Source: Pseudomonas sp. P5_109
GTDB lineage: Bacteria; Pseudomonadota; Gammaproteobacteria; Pseudomonadales; Pseudomonadaceae
Direction of reading: 5' to 3'
DNA: 64,000 bases
Assembly: GCF_034009455.1 (NCBI RefSeq)
Contig: NZ_CP125380.1
Span: 1,963,001 to 2,027,000 of the forward strand
Below the pieces are notes generated by a model. It saw only the letters and a program-made list of their open reading frames with translations. It did not search any database and was not told the DNA's origin. A program made the translations under genes and the position numbers. Positions 16,743 to 25,482 of this stretch are shown one piece after another (the first letter of the stretch is position 1; each line of letters starts with the position of its first letter).

Positions 16743-17548
16743 GACTTTCCATTAGCCACGAAACCACCTATCACTACGAAGACAAGGTGCGGGCGAGCAT
16801 CCAGTACCTGCGACTGACTCCTCACGACAGCGAGCGCCAGCACGTGCTCAGCTGGCAGCTCGACTTGCCGCGCCCGGTGCGCGCGCAACTCGATCCGTTT
16901 GGCAACATCCTGCACGTGCTGACCATGGACGAGCCGCACGAAGCAATCATCATCGGCGCCCGTGGCCAGGTGGATATCGACGAATTGCGCGAGGCCGAAC
17001 ACGAGAGCCAGTCGGCACTGCCGTTTCTGCGTTTCACTCGCCTGACCGAAGCAGACGCCGGCCTGCGTGCATTCGCCGAGAAGGCGTGCAAGCAACGCCG
17101 CGACCGCACGGCGCTGATCGATCTGATGCATGGTCTCAACCAGCACATGACCTATACGCCGGGCTCCACGGAAGTGGACACCAGCGCGGCCCAGGCCTTT
17201 GCCGGACGTTCCGGCGTGTGCCAGGACCACACCCACGCGTTTCTCGCCTGCACCCGCAGCCTGGGCATTCCCGCGCGTTATGTGTCGGGTTATCTGTACA
17301 GCGAAAACTGCGAACACCTGGCCAGCCACGCTTGGGCCGAAGCCTGGCTGGATGATGCCTGGTACAGCTTTGACGTGACCAACGAACTGGCCCGGCCGGA
17401 ACGTCACCTGAAACTGGCGGTGGGCCTGGATTACCTGGATGCCTGCCCGGTGCGCGGAATGCGTCGGGGCGGCGGGTGTGAGCAGATGCATGCCAAGGTG
17501 CGGGTTTCACCGACACCGGCGCCGGTGATCTTGGTGCAGCAACAGTAG
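16739..17548 (+). CDS. Transglutaminase-like cysteine protease family protein
   Basis: A 269-residue cytoplasmic-type protein without signal peptide. The bacterial transglutaminase N-terminal domain (about 1-85; RLSISHETTYHYEDKVRAS) is followed by a transglutaminase core with a complete triad: Cys161 in RSGVCQDHTHAF, His198 in SHAWAEAWL, and Asp212 in YSFDVTN. It could cleave, hydrolyse or transfer an amide made by the ATP-grasp partner; the direction is unknown. It is the last gene of the operon under the sigma54 promoter and is followed by a repeat. The intact triad contrasts with the inactive transglutaminase at 44.9-46.5 kb. Confidence 0.9.
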   Translation: MRLSISHETTYHYEDKVRASIQYLRLTPHDSERQHVLSWQLDLPRPVRAQLDPFGNILHVLTMDEPHEAIIIGARGQVDIDELREAEHESQSALPFLRFTRLTEADAGLRAFAEKACKQRRDRTALIDLMHGLNQHMTYTPGSTEVDTSAAQAFAGRSGVCQDHTHAFLACTRSLGIPARYVSGYLYSENCEHLASHAWAEAWLDDAWYSFDVTNELARPERHLKLAVGLDYLDACPVRGMRRGGGCEQMHAKVRVSPTPAPVILVQQQ

Positions 17549-17572
17549 AATCGGGGATACCGCTTCGCGAGC

Positions 17573-17645
17573 AAGCCCGCTCCCACATTTGATCTGCGGC
17601 ATGCACAGCAATTCCAATGTGGGAGCGGGCTTGCTCGCGAAGAGG
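17573..17645. repeat. REP/REPIN-like inverted repeat (GTGGGAGCGGGCTTGCTCGCGA family, inverted arms outward)
   Basis: CTTCGCGAGCAAGCCCGCTC first and its complement second, with a short spacer. The arm order is opposite to most copies here (as also at 23.3 and 38.5 kb). Lies between convergent genes. Confidence 0.88.
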
Positions 17646-17666
17646 CCAGTCCATGCAGCACAAGTC

Positions 17667-18488
17667 TCAGGGCTTAACCTTGCGCCCAACCATATGCTGC
17701 AAATACCCCACCAGCATCCCCAGATCCCCATCTGGCAACACTTCGGCTGAAAACCCGGGCATTTTCGCCTGTGGCCACTGACGCAAACTCTGTGGGTCGC
17801 GGATGTAGCGTTTGAGGAAGTCCGCGCCGAAATACTCGGTCGGGTTGTACGGAATATTCAGGTCCGGCCCGAACTGCGCGTCCCCGGCGCCATTGAGTCG
17901 ATGACAGGCCAGGCAATTCTTCTGGAACAAGGCAAAACCCTTGTTCACTGGATCATCCGCCTTCAGGGCCGGATCGGGCAGCAGGGCGGGAAAGCGTTCG
18001 GCCACGGGCGCCAGGCGCTTGATGCTCGCTACCTGGAACGGCCATTGTTCAGGGCTGATGTTGCCGGCCTGCGGGTTGGTCCAGACCAGATAGAACGGCC
18101 CGGCCCCCGGCTTGTCTGCGGACAGCGGTGGCCAGGGTTTGGCCGGGTCTTCAATCGCCAGCCACGCCCGTGCGCCCTGGGTATTGAGCAGCGGCGCAGC
18201 GCTCATTTCGGCGGCAAAGCCATCCAGGGCCACGGCTTGCAGGTGGTCGTCAGGCTTTATACCGGTCAGCAGTGCGGACAGCGGCACGGCGCGGTAGCTC
18301 ATGTCCCGTTTGTAGGAAACGTCGTTGCTGATGCTGATGGTTTGAGCCTGAGGGTGCTTGAGCAATTCCTCGGTCTGCCAGGTGCGATTGTTCGCGCCCA
18401 GCTCCAGGTTCAGCTGTGCGGCATACAGGGGCGAGCCGAACAGCAGGGCCCCGAGCAGAATGAGCATTTTCAAGTGATTGCCGTCCAT
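17667..18488 (-). CDS. Exported cytochrome c-type protein
   Basis: A 273-residue protein with a signal peptide (KMLILLGALLFGSPLYA). An N-terminal domain of about 130 residues (WQTEELLKHP ... RAVPLSALLTG ... WLAIEDPAKPWPP) resembles the substrate-binding fold of molybdopterin oxidoreductases without visible cofactor ligands. It is followed by a class I cytochrome c domain with heme-binding CLACH (Cys192, Cys195, His196) and a likely axial Met243 in KMPGF. Probably a periplasmic electron carrier or a subunit of a redox enzyme whose partner is not nearby. Start at 18488; Met8 (18467) is a possible alternative. Confidence 0.85.
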   Translation of the reverse strand: MDGNHLKMLILLGALLFGSPLYAAQLNLELGANNRTWQTEELLKHPQAQTISISNDVSYKRDMSYRAVPLSALLTGIKPDDHLQAVALDGFAAEMSAAPLLNTQGARAWLAIEDPAKPWPPLSADKPGAGPFYLVWTNPQAGNISPEQWPFQVASIKRLAPVAERFPALLPDPALKADDPVNKGFALFQKNCLACHRLNGAGDAQFGPDLNIPYNPTEYFGADFLKRYIRDPQSLRQWPQAKMPGFSAEVLPDGDLGMLVGYLQHMVGRKVKP

Positions 18489-18600
18489 GTCGTGGAAGTG
18501 CCATCAAGGTTGGCACAGCCACGCTGGCCCGGGTAGCGGGCCAGTCACATTTTGATAGTGGCAATTGAAAAAACTGTGACGCCGTATCTTTTAGACGCGA

Positions 18601-18696
18601 CTAGCCGATGACCTTGGTCAGGTTCGGCAATATCAACAACAGCGTGGTGGCAAAAAGGATGAGCCCGGCTTGACGTACTTTCGATTGTTTGAACAT
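18601..18696 (-). CDS. Small single-helix membrane protein (31 residues)
   Basis: MFKQSKVRQAGLILFATTLL is followed by LILPNLTKVIG. A short positively charged N-terminus leads into one hydrophobic helix (about 10-26), the usual build of small inner-membrane proteins. AAAGGCGGT upstream could be the ribosome site. In-frame Met codons further up would add polar sequence and look less likely. Unrecognised; small membrane proteins of this size often bind larger transporters or sensors, but no partner is evident. Confidence 0.5.
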   Translation of the reverse strand: MFKQSKVRQAGLILFATTLLLILPNLTKVIG

Positions 18697-19092
18697 GGCT
18701 TGACCGCCTTTATTGTTATTTCCTGATGCCTGCCTGCATAGCTCCATGTCGGCAGCGCGTTGCACTTCCTGTAGTGACGAGCGCCTCGGCAAAACCCGAC
18801 GACAACTTCGTACAAGTTCACCTTAGAGCCCGCGCTGCGCTTGGTTTAGATCCATTTAGTATGGTGTCCTTGCGATTTGCTTTAAAAAAGGCATGAGGCC
18901 TATTGCCAGCTTCTTTGCCGCCCTTTGGCTAGACAGCTTGGTGTCCTGAAACGGTTAAACCGGTAGCTGACTACCGTCCGTCTGAGCGTGTGCGTCAACG
19001 TCTGTGAGCGCTGCGGTCATTGAATCAAACCCGGCTCGGGCCAACAGTGGGCACTCGGTATTTACCCACCTGCACTGCGGTTCGAGGATGTC
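18697..19092. other. Intergenic region before the thiolase gene
   Basis: About 400 bases between the 31-residue ORF (minus) and the thiolase gene (plus). I see no convincing gene. It contains AT-richer sequence near 18840-18900 and a GAAACGGTTAAACCGGTAG stretch at 18949-18967 with a small inverted repeat (CGGTTaAACCG), which may be a regulator site. GCGGTTCGAGGATGTC supplies the thiolase ribosome site. Confidence 0.5.
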
Positions 19093-20298
19093 ATGACCCA
19101 AGCATTGATTTTCGACGCGTTACGCACGCCCCGTGGCAAAGGCAAGGCCGATGGCGCCTTGCACAGTGTCAAACCGGTGAACCTGGTTGCCGGGTTGCTG
19201 ACCGCGCTGCAACAGCGCACGGCGCTGGACACCAGCCAGGTCGATGACGTGGTGCTCGGCTGCGTGACGCCGATCGGCGATCAAGGTTCTGACATCGCCA
19301 AGACGGCCGCTCAGGTGGCCGACTGGGATGTCAGTGTGGCGGGCGTACAGATCAACCGTTTCTGCGCTTCGGGGCTTGAGGCAGTCAACCTCGGCGCGAT
19401 GAAGGTGCGCTCAGGCTTCGAAGACCTGGTGGTGGTCGGTGGCGTCGAGTCGATGTCCCGGGTGCCGATGGGCAGCGACGGCGGTGCCTGGGCGCTGGAT
19501 CCGGCGACCAATCTGCACAGTCACTTCACACCACAGGGCGTGGGCGCCGACCTGATCGCCACCCTTGAAGGCTTCAGCCGCCAGGATGTCGATGCCTACG
19601 CGCTGCATTCCCAGCAAAAGGCTGCGCGGGCACGGGCCGACGGCTCGTTCAACAAGTCGCTGGTGCCGGTGCAGGACCAGAACGGCATCATCCTGCTCGA
19701 TCACGATGAGTTCATCCGCGCCGAATCAACCCTGGAAGGCCTGGGCAAGCTCAAACCGAGTTTCGAGATGATGGGGCAGATGGGCTTCGATGCCACCGCA
19801 CTGCGGGTCTACAGCCATGTGGAGCGGATCAATCATGTGCACACACCCGGCAACAGTTCCGGGATTGTCGATGGCGCGGCGCTGATGCTCATCGGCTCCG
19901 AAGCCAAGGGGCGGGCGCTGGGCTTGCAGCCACGGGCGCGGATTGTCGCCACGGCGGTCACCAGCACCGACCCGACCATCATGCTCACCGGCCCCGCGCC
20001 GGCGACCCGCAAGGCGTTGGCCAAGGCCGGGCTGCGGGTCGAAGACATCGATCTGTTCGAGGTCAACGAGGCGTTCGCTTCGGTGGTGTTGAAATTCATC
20101 AAGGACATGGCCATCGATCCGGACAAGGTCAATGTCAACGGCGGTTCCATCGCCATGGGCCATCCGCTGGGCGCCACCGGTTGCGCCATTCTCGGCACGC
20201 TGCTCGATGAACTGGAGGCCCGACACCTGCGCTACGGTCTCGCGACCCTGTGTGTCGGCGGCGGCATGGGTATTGCCACCATCATCGAACGCCTCTGA
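19093..20298 (+). CDS. Acetyl-CoA C-acyltransferase (thiolase)
   Basis: A cytoplasmic thiolase of 401 residues that cleaves 3-ketoacyl-CoA to acetyl-CoA and a shortened acyl-CoA, or runs in reverse. The nucleophile is Cys91 in [12 protein letters not shown], the active-site His lies in [14 protein letters not shown], and the second Cys is in TLCVGGGMG close to the C-terminus. It begins [18 protein letters not shown], as in FadA-type and FadI-type enzymes. The FadB/J-like gene follows after 24 bases, so the two likely form a complete beta-oxidation complex distinct from the main FadBA. Chain-length preference cannot be read. Confidence 0.92.
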   Translation: MTQALIFDALRTPRGKGKADGALHSVKPVNLVAGLLTALQQRTALDTSQVDDVVLGCVTPIGDQGSDIAKTAAQVADWDVSVAGVQINRFCASGLEAVNLGAMKVRSGFEDLVVVGGVESMSRVPMGSDGGAWALDPATNLHSHFTPQGVGADLIATLEGFSRQDVDAYALHSQQKAARARADGSFNKSLVPVQDQNGIILLDHDEFIRAESTLEGLGKLKPSFEMMGQMGFDATALRVYSHVERINHVHTPGNSSGIVDGAALMLIGSEAKGRALGLQPRARIVATAVTSTDPTIMLTGPAPATRKALAKAGLRVEDIDLFEVNEAFASVVLKFIKDMAIDPDKVNVNGGSIAMGHPLGATGCAILGTLLDELEARHLRYGLATLCVGGGMGIATIIERL

Positions 20299-20322
20299 GT
20301 CCGGACTTCAAGGAACCTAGAT

Positions 20323-22467
20323 ATGAGCGAAGCCATTCGTTACGAAAAAGGCCAGGACCAGATCGTTGTCCTGACCATCGACATGCCGGGCCAGAGCGCC
20401 AACACCATGAACGCGGTGTACCGCGAGGCCATGGCTGACTGTGTTGCGCGCCTGGTGGCCGATAAAGACAGCATCGCCGGGGTGATCATTACCTCGGCCA
20501 AGAAAACCTTCTTTGCCGGCGGCGACCTCAATGAACTGATCAAGGTCGGCAAGCCTGAAGCCAAAGCCTTCTACGACATGGTGCTGACCCTCAAGGGGCA
20601 GTTGCGCACCCTGGAAACCCTCGGCAAGCCTGTGGTCGCGGCGATCAACGGCGCGGCACTCGGCGGCGGCTGGGAAATCTGCCTGGCCTGCCATCATCGC
20701 GTGGCACTGGACAATCCATCGGTGCAACTCGGCCTGCCGGAAGTCACCCTCGGCCTGCTGCCGGGCGGCGGTGGCGTGGTGCGCATGGTGCGCATGCTCG
20801 GGATCGAAAAGGCCCTGCCGTATTTGCTCGAAGGCAAGAAAGTTCGTCCGCAACAGGCGTTGCAGGCTGGGTTGATCGACGAATTGGCGACCGATCACGA
20901 AGACCTGCTGGCCAAGGCGCGGGCGTGGATTCACGCCAACCCGGTGGTGGTGCAGCGCTGGGATGTGAAGGGCTACCAGATTCCGGGCGGCACACCGTCA
21001 AGCCCGAAAGTCGCGCAGATGCTGGCGATTGCGCCGTCGATCCTGCGCAGCAAAACCCAGGGCACGATGCCCGCGCCGGAGAAAATCCTCTGTGCGGCGG
21101 TCGAGGGCGCCCAGGTGGATTTCGACACGGCGCACCTGATCGAAACCCGTTATTTCACCGAACTGACCACCGGCCAGGTCTCGAAGAACCTGATTGGCAC
21201 GTTCTGGTTCCAGCTCAACGAAATCAATGCCGGTGGCTCGCGGCCTAAAGGGTTTGCGCCTTATGTCACCCGCAAGGTCGGCGTGCTCGGTGCCGGGATG
21301 ATGGGCGCCGGTATTGCATTTGTCAGCGCATCGGCCGGTATCGAGGTGGTGCTCAAGGACATCAACCTCGCCGCGGCGCAGAAGGGCAAGGCGCATTCGG
21401 CGGCGCTGCTGGACAAGAAAGTCGCTCGCGGACAAATGAGCATCGAGCAACGCGACACCGTGCTGTCACGCATTCAACCCAGCGAAAGCGATGCCGATCT
21501 CGCCGGTTGCGACCTGATCATCGAGGCCGTGTTCGAAGATCGTGAGTTGAAGGCCAAGGTCTCGCTGGCCGCCCAGAAAGTCGTCGGCGCGCACGCGGTG
21601 ATCGCCTCCAACACCTCGACCTTGCCGATCAGCGGCCTGGCTTGCGCCGTGCCCGACCAGAGCAAGTTCATCGGCCTGCATTTCTTCAGCCCCGTGGAAA
21701 AAATGCCGCTGGTGGAGATCATCAAGGGCGCCAATACCAGCGATGAAACCCTGGCCCGCGGGTTCGATTTCGTCCTGCAAATCAAGAAAACCCCGATTGT
21801 GGTCAACGACAGCCGTGGTTTCTTCACCTCAAGGGTGTTCGGTACCTTTACCAATGAAGGCATCGCCATGCTGGGCGAAGGCGTGAACGCGGCGATGATC
21901 GAGACTGAAGCGCGCAAGGCCGGCATGCCTGTAGGACCGCTGGCGATCTCTGACGAAGTTTCCCTCAGCCTGATGAGCCATATCCGCCTGCAAACCGCCA
22001 AGGACCTGCACGCAGAAGGCAAACCGCTGATAGAACATCCGGCATTCGCCGTGATTGACTTGCTGCTCAACGAATACAAGCGTCCGGGCAAGGCTGCCGG
22101 TGGCGGTTTCTACGAGTACCCGGCGGGCGCCCAGAAACATCTGTGGCCTGAGTTGAAGACGCGTTTCGAAAAAGTCGACGGGCAGATTTCGCCGAGGGAT
22201 GTACGTGATCGCCTGCTGTTCGTGCAGGCCATCGAAACCGTGCGCTGTGTGGAAGAGGGCGTGTTGACCTCGACGGCGGATGCCAACATTGGCTCAATCT
22301 TCGGCATCGGTTTCGCCGCCTGGACCGGCGGTGCGCTGCAGTTCATCAACCAGTACGGCGTGCGGGACTTTGTTGCCCGCGCCGAATATCTGGCCAAGCA
22401 GTATGGCGAGCGGTTCGCGCCGCCCGCATTGCTGCTGGAGAAGGCGGCCAAAGGGGAGGCGTTCTAA
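20323..22467 (+). CDS. Bifunctional enoyl-CoA hydratase / 3-hydroxyacyl-CoA dehydrogenase (FadB/FadJ-like)
   Basis: A 714-residue fusion for two beta-oxidation steps. The N-terminal crotonase domain (about 1-190) has FAGGDLNELI, AALGGGWEICLACHHR and LGLPEVTLGLLPGGGG with a catalytic Glu. The NAD-binding domain starts at VGVLGAGMMGAGIAF near 320-334; the 3-hydroxyacyl-CoA dehydrogenase signature FIGLHFFSPVEKMPLVEII lies near 448-466; the C-terminal helical domains follow. The ATG at 20323 has AAGGAACC upstream. It pairs with the thiolase 24 bases before it. It resembles FadJ or the second FadB-type protein of Pseudomonas rather than the main fadBA operon, in which fadB comes first. Confidence 0.9.
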   Translation: MSEAIRYEKGQDQIVVLTIDMPGQSANTMNAVYREAMADCVARLVADKDSIAGVIITSAKKTFFAGGDLNELIKVGKPEAKAFYDMVLTLKGQLRTLETLGKPVVAAINGAALGGGWEICLACHHRVALDNPSVQLGLPEVTLGLLPGGGGVVRMVRMLGIEKALPYLLEGKKVRPQQALQAGLIDELATDHEDLLAKARAWIHANPVVVQRWDVKGYQIPGGTPSSPKVAQMLAIAPSILRSKTQGTMPAPEKILCAAVEGAQVDFDTAHLIETRYFTELTTGQVSKNLIGTFWFQLNEINAGGSRPKGFAPYVTRKVGVLGAGMMGAGIAFVSASAGIEVVLKDINLAAAQKGKAHSAALLDKKVARGQMSIEQRDTVLSRIQPSESDADLAGCDLIIEAVFEDRELKAKVSLAAQKVVGAHAVIASNTSTLPISGLACAVPDQSKFIGLHFFSPVEKMPLVEIIKGANTSDETLARGFDFVLQIKKTPIVVNDSRGFFTSRVFGTFTNEGIAMLGEGVNAAMIETEARKAGMPVGPLAISDEVSLSLMSHIRLQTAKDLHAEGKPLIEHPAFAVIDLLLNEYKRPGKAAGGGFYEYPAGAQKHLWPELKTRFEKVDGQISPRDVRDRLLFVQAIETVRCVEEGVLTSTADANIGSIFGIGFAAWTGGALQFINQYGVRDFVARAEYLAKQYGERFAPPALLLEKAAKGEAF

Positions 22468-22562
22468 GGGCCCGATGACACATTTCGGGGCTTGCCTTGT
22501 CACCGTGTTTCAAGGCAGGCTCTGGGGTGTGCATTATTCCCATCACGTGTCAGGTATTTTTT

Positions 22563-23291
22563 ATGTCGTTACGCATCTGCATTCTGGAAACCGACCACCT
22601 GCGTCCGGAATTGGTTGACCAATATCAGGGCTACGGGCAGATGTTCAAACACCTGTTTTCGCAGCAACCGATTGCCGCCGAGTTCACGGTCTACAACGTG
22701 GTGCAGGGTGAATACCCAAGCGACGACCTGACATTCGACGCTTACCTGGTGACGGGCAGCAAGGCCGACTCCTTCGGCACCGACCCGTGGATCGAAACCC
22801 TCAGGAAATATCTGCTGACTCGCTACGAGCGCGGCGACAAGCTGTTGGGCGTCTGCTTCGGTCATCAGTTGCTGGCGCTGCTGCTCGGTGGCAAGAGCGA
22901 GCGTGCAACCCAGGGCTGGGGTGTCGGCACCCACAACTACAAGCTGGCCGCCAAGGCTCCGTGGATGAACCCGGTGCGCGAGGAACTGACACTGCTGATC
23001 AGCCACCAGGATCAGGTCACGTCGCTGCCGGAGAACGCCACGGTCATCGCATCCAGCGATTTCTGCCCATATGCCGCCTACCACATCAATGATCAGGTGC
23101 TGTGCTTCCAGGGGCATCCGGAATTCATCCACGACTACTCCCGCGCCCTGCTGGAGATTCGTCAGGAGGCTCTGGGCGAACACATTTACTCAAAAGGCAT
23201 TTCGAGCCTTGAGCACGAGCACCACGGCGCGACGGTTGCCGAGTGGATGATGCGGTTTGTTGCGCACAAGCCAGAAGCCAAAGCGGTTTAA
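22563..23291 (+). CDS. Class I glutamine amidotransferase (GATase1) protein
   Basis: A stand-alone 242-residue GATase1 domain. The nucleophile is Cys98 in GVCFGHQLLALLLGG, and the His185/Glu187 pair lies in CFQGHPEF, completing the triad. The early segment YNVVQGEYPSD and DAYLVTGSKAD are typical of GMP-synthase-like amidotransferases that include gamma-glutamyl hydrolases of polyamine catabolism. It therefore hydrolyses a gamma-glutamyl amide or supplies ammonia to an unseen partner. The ATG at 22563 was chosen over 22497 because the earlier frame is not protein-like. It stands alone, with a repeat downstream. Confidence 0.88.
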   Translation: MSLRICILETDHLRPELVDQYQGYGQMFKHLFSQQPIAAEFTVYNVVQGEYPSDDLTFDAYLVTGSKADSFGTDPWIETLRKYLLTRYERGDKLLGVCFGHQLLALLLGGKSERATQGWGVGTHNYKLAAKAPWMNPVREELTLLISHQDQVTSLPENATVIASSDFCPYAAYHINDQVLCFQGHPEFIHDYSRALLEIRQEALGEHIYSKGISSLEHEHHGATVAEWMMRFVAHKPEAKAV

Positions 23292-23301
23292 AAGCTAGAA
23301 G

Positions 23302-23378
23302 CTTCGCGAGCAAGCCCGCTCCCACAGTGGATCTTTGGTGTTGCAGAGATCCACTGTGGGAGCGGGCTTGCTCGCGAA
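23302..23378. repeat. REP/REPIN-like inverted repeat (GTGGGAGCGGGCTTGCTCGCGA family)
   Basis: CTTCGCGAGCAAGCCCGCTC and its complement flank a spacer with its own palindrome (CCACAGTGGATCTTTGG ... AGATCCACTGTGG). Between convergent genes. Confidence 0.88.
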
Positions 23379-23412
23379 TGGGGCAACCGGATTGCACCGT
23401 GGAAACGCAGTC

Positions 23413-24384
23413 CTACAACCACCCCGACTTCTTGAAACTTGCCCACAACCCCACGCAGCCCACCGTAATAAACCCCAGCACCCCGAAATACCCGTAGTGC
23501 CAGCTCAATTCCGGCATGTTCTGGAAGTTCATCCCGTAAATCCCCGCCACTGCCGTCGGGAAGGCCAGAATCGCCGCCCAGGCTGCAAACTTGCGCTGCA
23601 CCACACTCTGGCGTGAAGCCTCCAACAGGACGCCGACCTCAATCGTCTGGCTGGCAATATCCGCCAGGGTCGTCAGGTCTTCCATCTGCCGCGTTACATG
23701 GATTTGCACGTCGCGAAAGTACGGGCGCATGTTTTTGTCGATGAACGGGAAGCTCAACTTTTGCAGTTCTTCACCGATTTCCACCATCGGCGCGGCAAAC
23801 CGGCGCAAGCGCAAGACATCGCGACGCAGACTGTGAAGCTTTTGAATATCGCGCTCATTCAGCGCGCTGCACATCACGTTGCGTTCCAGTTCATCGATCT
23901 CGGCGTGGATCGCTTCGCCCATCGGCTGGTAGTTTTCAATGACGAAATCGAGGATGGCATAGAGTACGAAATCTTCCCCGTGCTCAAGCAACAGCGGACG
24001 TGCCTCACAACGCTGGCGGACGTAGGCGTAGGACGCCGAATGACCATTGCGTGCGGTAATGATGTAACCGTTACCGGCAAAAATATGGGTCTCGATGAAC
24101 TTGAGCTTGTCGTCTTCCCTGATGGGCGAATACGTCACGATGAACAGCGCATCGCCGAAGGTTTCCAGCTTCGGCCGGCTGTGCTTTTCCAGGGCGTCTT
24201 CAATGGCCAGTTCGTGCAGGTTGAACTGGCGTTGCAGGTTGTAGAGTTCCTCGGCGTTCGGCTCCTCGAGGCCGATCCAGACAAAGTGCCCGGGCTTTGC
24301 CGCCCAGGCTGCGCCTTCGTCGAGGGTGATATTGGTGACTTTCTTACCGGCGCTATAAACCGCAGCAGCAACAACTCTACCCAT
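23413..24384 (-). CDS. corA: Magnesium/cobalt transporter CorA
   Basis: An inner-membrane channel for Mg2+ (also Co2+ and Ni2+), homopentameric in the family. The 323-residue protein has a large cytoplasmic N-terminal domain and a long helix ending in two transmembrane helices near the C-terminus. The signature YGMNF is at about 283-287, between the two helices, followed by the usual NMPELSWHYGY loop. The ATG at 24384 opens MGRVVAAAVYSAGKKV. A second member of this superfamily, zntB, lies near 60 kb. It is transcribed alone; plsC upstream ends with its own terminator. Confidence 0.94.
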   Translation of the reverse strand: MGRVVAAAVYSAGKKVTNITLDEGAAWAAKPGHFVWIGLEEPNAEELYNLQRQFNLHELAIEDALEKHSRPKLETFGDALFIVTYSPIREDDKLKFIETHIFAGNGYIITARNGHSASYAYVRQRCEARPLLLEHGEDFVLYAILDFVIENYQPMGEAIHAEIDELERNVMCSALNERDIQKLHSLRRDVLRLRRFAAPMVEIGEELQKLSFPFIDKNMRPYFRDVQIHVTRQMEDLTTLADIASQTIEVGVLLEASRQSVVQRKFAAWAAILAFPTAVAGIYGMNFQNMPELSWHYGYFGVLGFITVGCVGLWASFKKSGWL

Positions 24385-24513
24385 GATGGTGGTTCACTTC
24401 TTTGGCAGCTTTCAATTGGCAACAAATGCAATGGCAGTGTTGATCAGCTTAGCCTCGCAAGTGTTTGAGAGTCAGTTAAATCTGCCGAGTTCGCCGGTAA
24501 AGATTCGCAGGCA

Positions 24514-24541
24514 AAAGAAAACCCGCATCGGGCGGGTTTTC
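24514..24541. terminator. Rho-independent terminator between plsC and corA
   Basis: AAAACCCGC-ATC-GGGCGGGTTTT, directly after the plsC stop on the minus strand, with A and T tracts on the two sides. Confidence 0.85.
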
Positions 24542-24545
24542 CAGT

Positions 24546-25268
24546 TCAGGCGGCTTGCAGTTGCCGGTCCATCGAATCGATGCATTCACGCATCTGCTCG
24601 CGGCACTGGGCAATCAGCATGGGCATGTCGTCCAGGCTCAATCCAACGGTAGGAATCGCCGGCAACGAGCGAATCAGAATTTTCCCGCTGCGCCAGCGGT
24701 TCAATCGCATGTGTTTGACGTAACTGCTGACACACACCGGAACGATCGGCACCCCGGCGGCGATGGCCATCTGGAAGGCGCCTTTCTTGAACGGCAGCAA
24801 GTCTTCACCCAGGTTGCGCGTGCCCTCCGGGAAGACCCAGATCGAGGTGTCCTTGTTCTGCAGGGTGTGGGTGGTGGTCAACATCGACTTGCGCGCCTTT
24901 TGCGCATTGCCACGGTCGATCAGCACATTGCCGGCCAGCCAGAACAACTGCCCGAACAGTGGCACCCATTTCAGGCTTTTCTTGCCGATGCACACGGTAC
25001 GGCGGGGCACCACGTTGCCAAACACAAACAGGTCGTAGTTGGACTGGTGATTGGCGATGATCACGCAGCTGTCAGGTTTATCCATCAACGGCCCGACTTC
25101 GGCCTTCACCCGCAAACGCAAGATACACATGGCCGGCCATGCGTACAGGCGTGCGCACAGGCGGCTGTTGTCCGGGTTGAATGGTCGGCACAGGCCAAGA
25201 ATCACACCCAGCACACCCGCCACGATAAAGTGCAGACCCATCAATGACATACGCAACAAAAACAGCAT
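24546..25268 (-). CDS. plsC: 1-acyl-sn-glycerol-3-phosphate acyltransferase
   Basis: A membrane-bound acyltransferase that adds the second acyl chain to lysophosphatidic acid to make phosphatidic acid. The 240-residue product has an N-terminal hydrophobic helix (about 7-28), the catalytic H(X4)D in NHQSNYD (His74, Asp79) and the substrate motif FPEGTR at 146-151. A VPIVPVCVSSY segment follows. Start: ATG at 25268. Pseudomonas carries several such genes, so the exact paralogue is uncertain. It is a monocistronic unit ending at a strong terminator. Confidence 0.9.
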   Translation of the reverse strand: MLFLLRMSLMGLHFIVAGVLGVILGLCRPFNPDNSRLCARLYAWPAMCILRLRVKAEVGPLMDKPDSCVIIANHQSNYDLFVFGNVVPRRTVCIGKKSLKWVPLFGQLFWLAGNVLIDRGNAQKARKSMLTTTHTLQNKDTSIWVFPEGTRNLGEDLLPFKKGAFQMAIAAGVPIVPVCVSSYVKHMRLNRWRSGKILIRSLPAIPTVGLSLDDMPMLIAQCREQMRECIDSMDRQLQAA

Positions 25269-25433
25269 TTACAGGCCCCACCGGGACAAAAGGTGGCGCA
25301 GTGTACGGATGTGCACTGTTTTCGGCAATTGCTGCCCGGGAAGAGGGAGATAGCCGATGTTTGTGCTGATGTTTCCGACTAATCGGTAAGATGCTGTCTA
25401 GAGCGGTTACAGACGTTTAACAAACCGATGTAT

Positions 25434-25465
25434 GAAAAAGCCCGACACGGCGGTCGGGCTTTTTG
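25434..25465. terminator. Rho-independent terminator after the crotonase gene
   Basis: AAAAAGCCCGAC-ACGGC-GGTCGGGCTTTTT, a strong stem with tracts on both sides, about 18 bases beyond the crotonase stop on the minus strand. Confidence 0.85.
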
Positions 25466-25482
25466 ATGCAGCAGGTCCGGGC

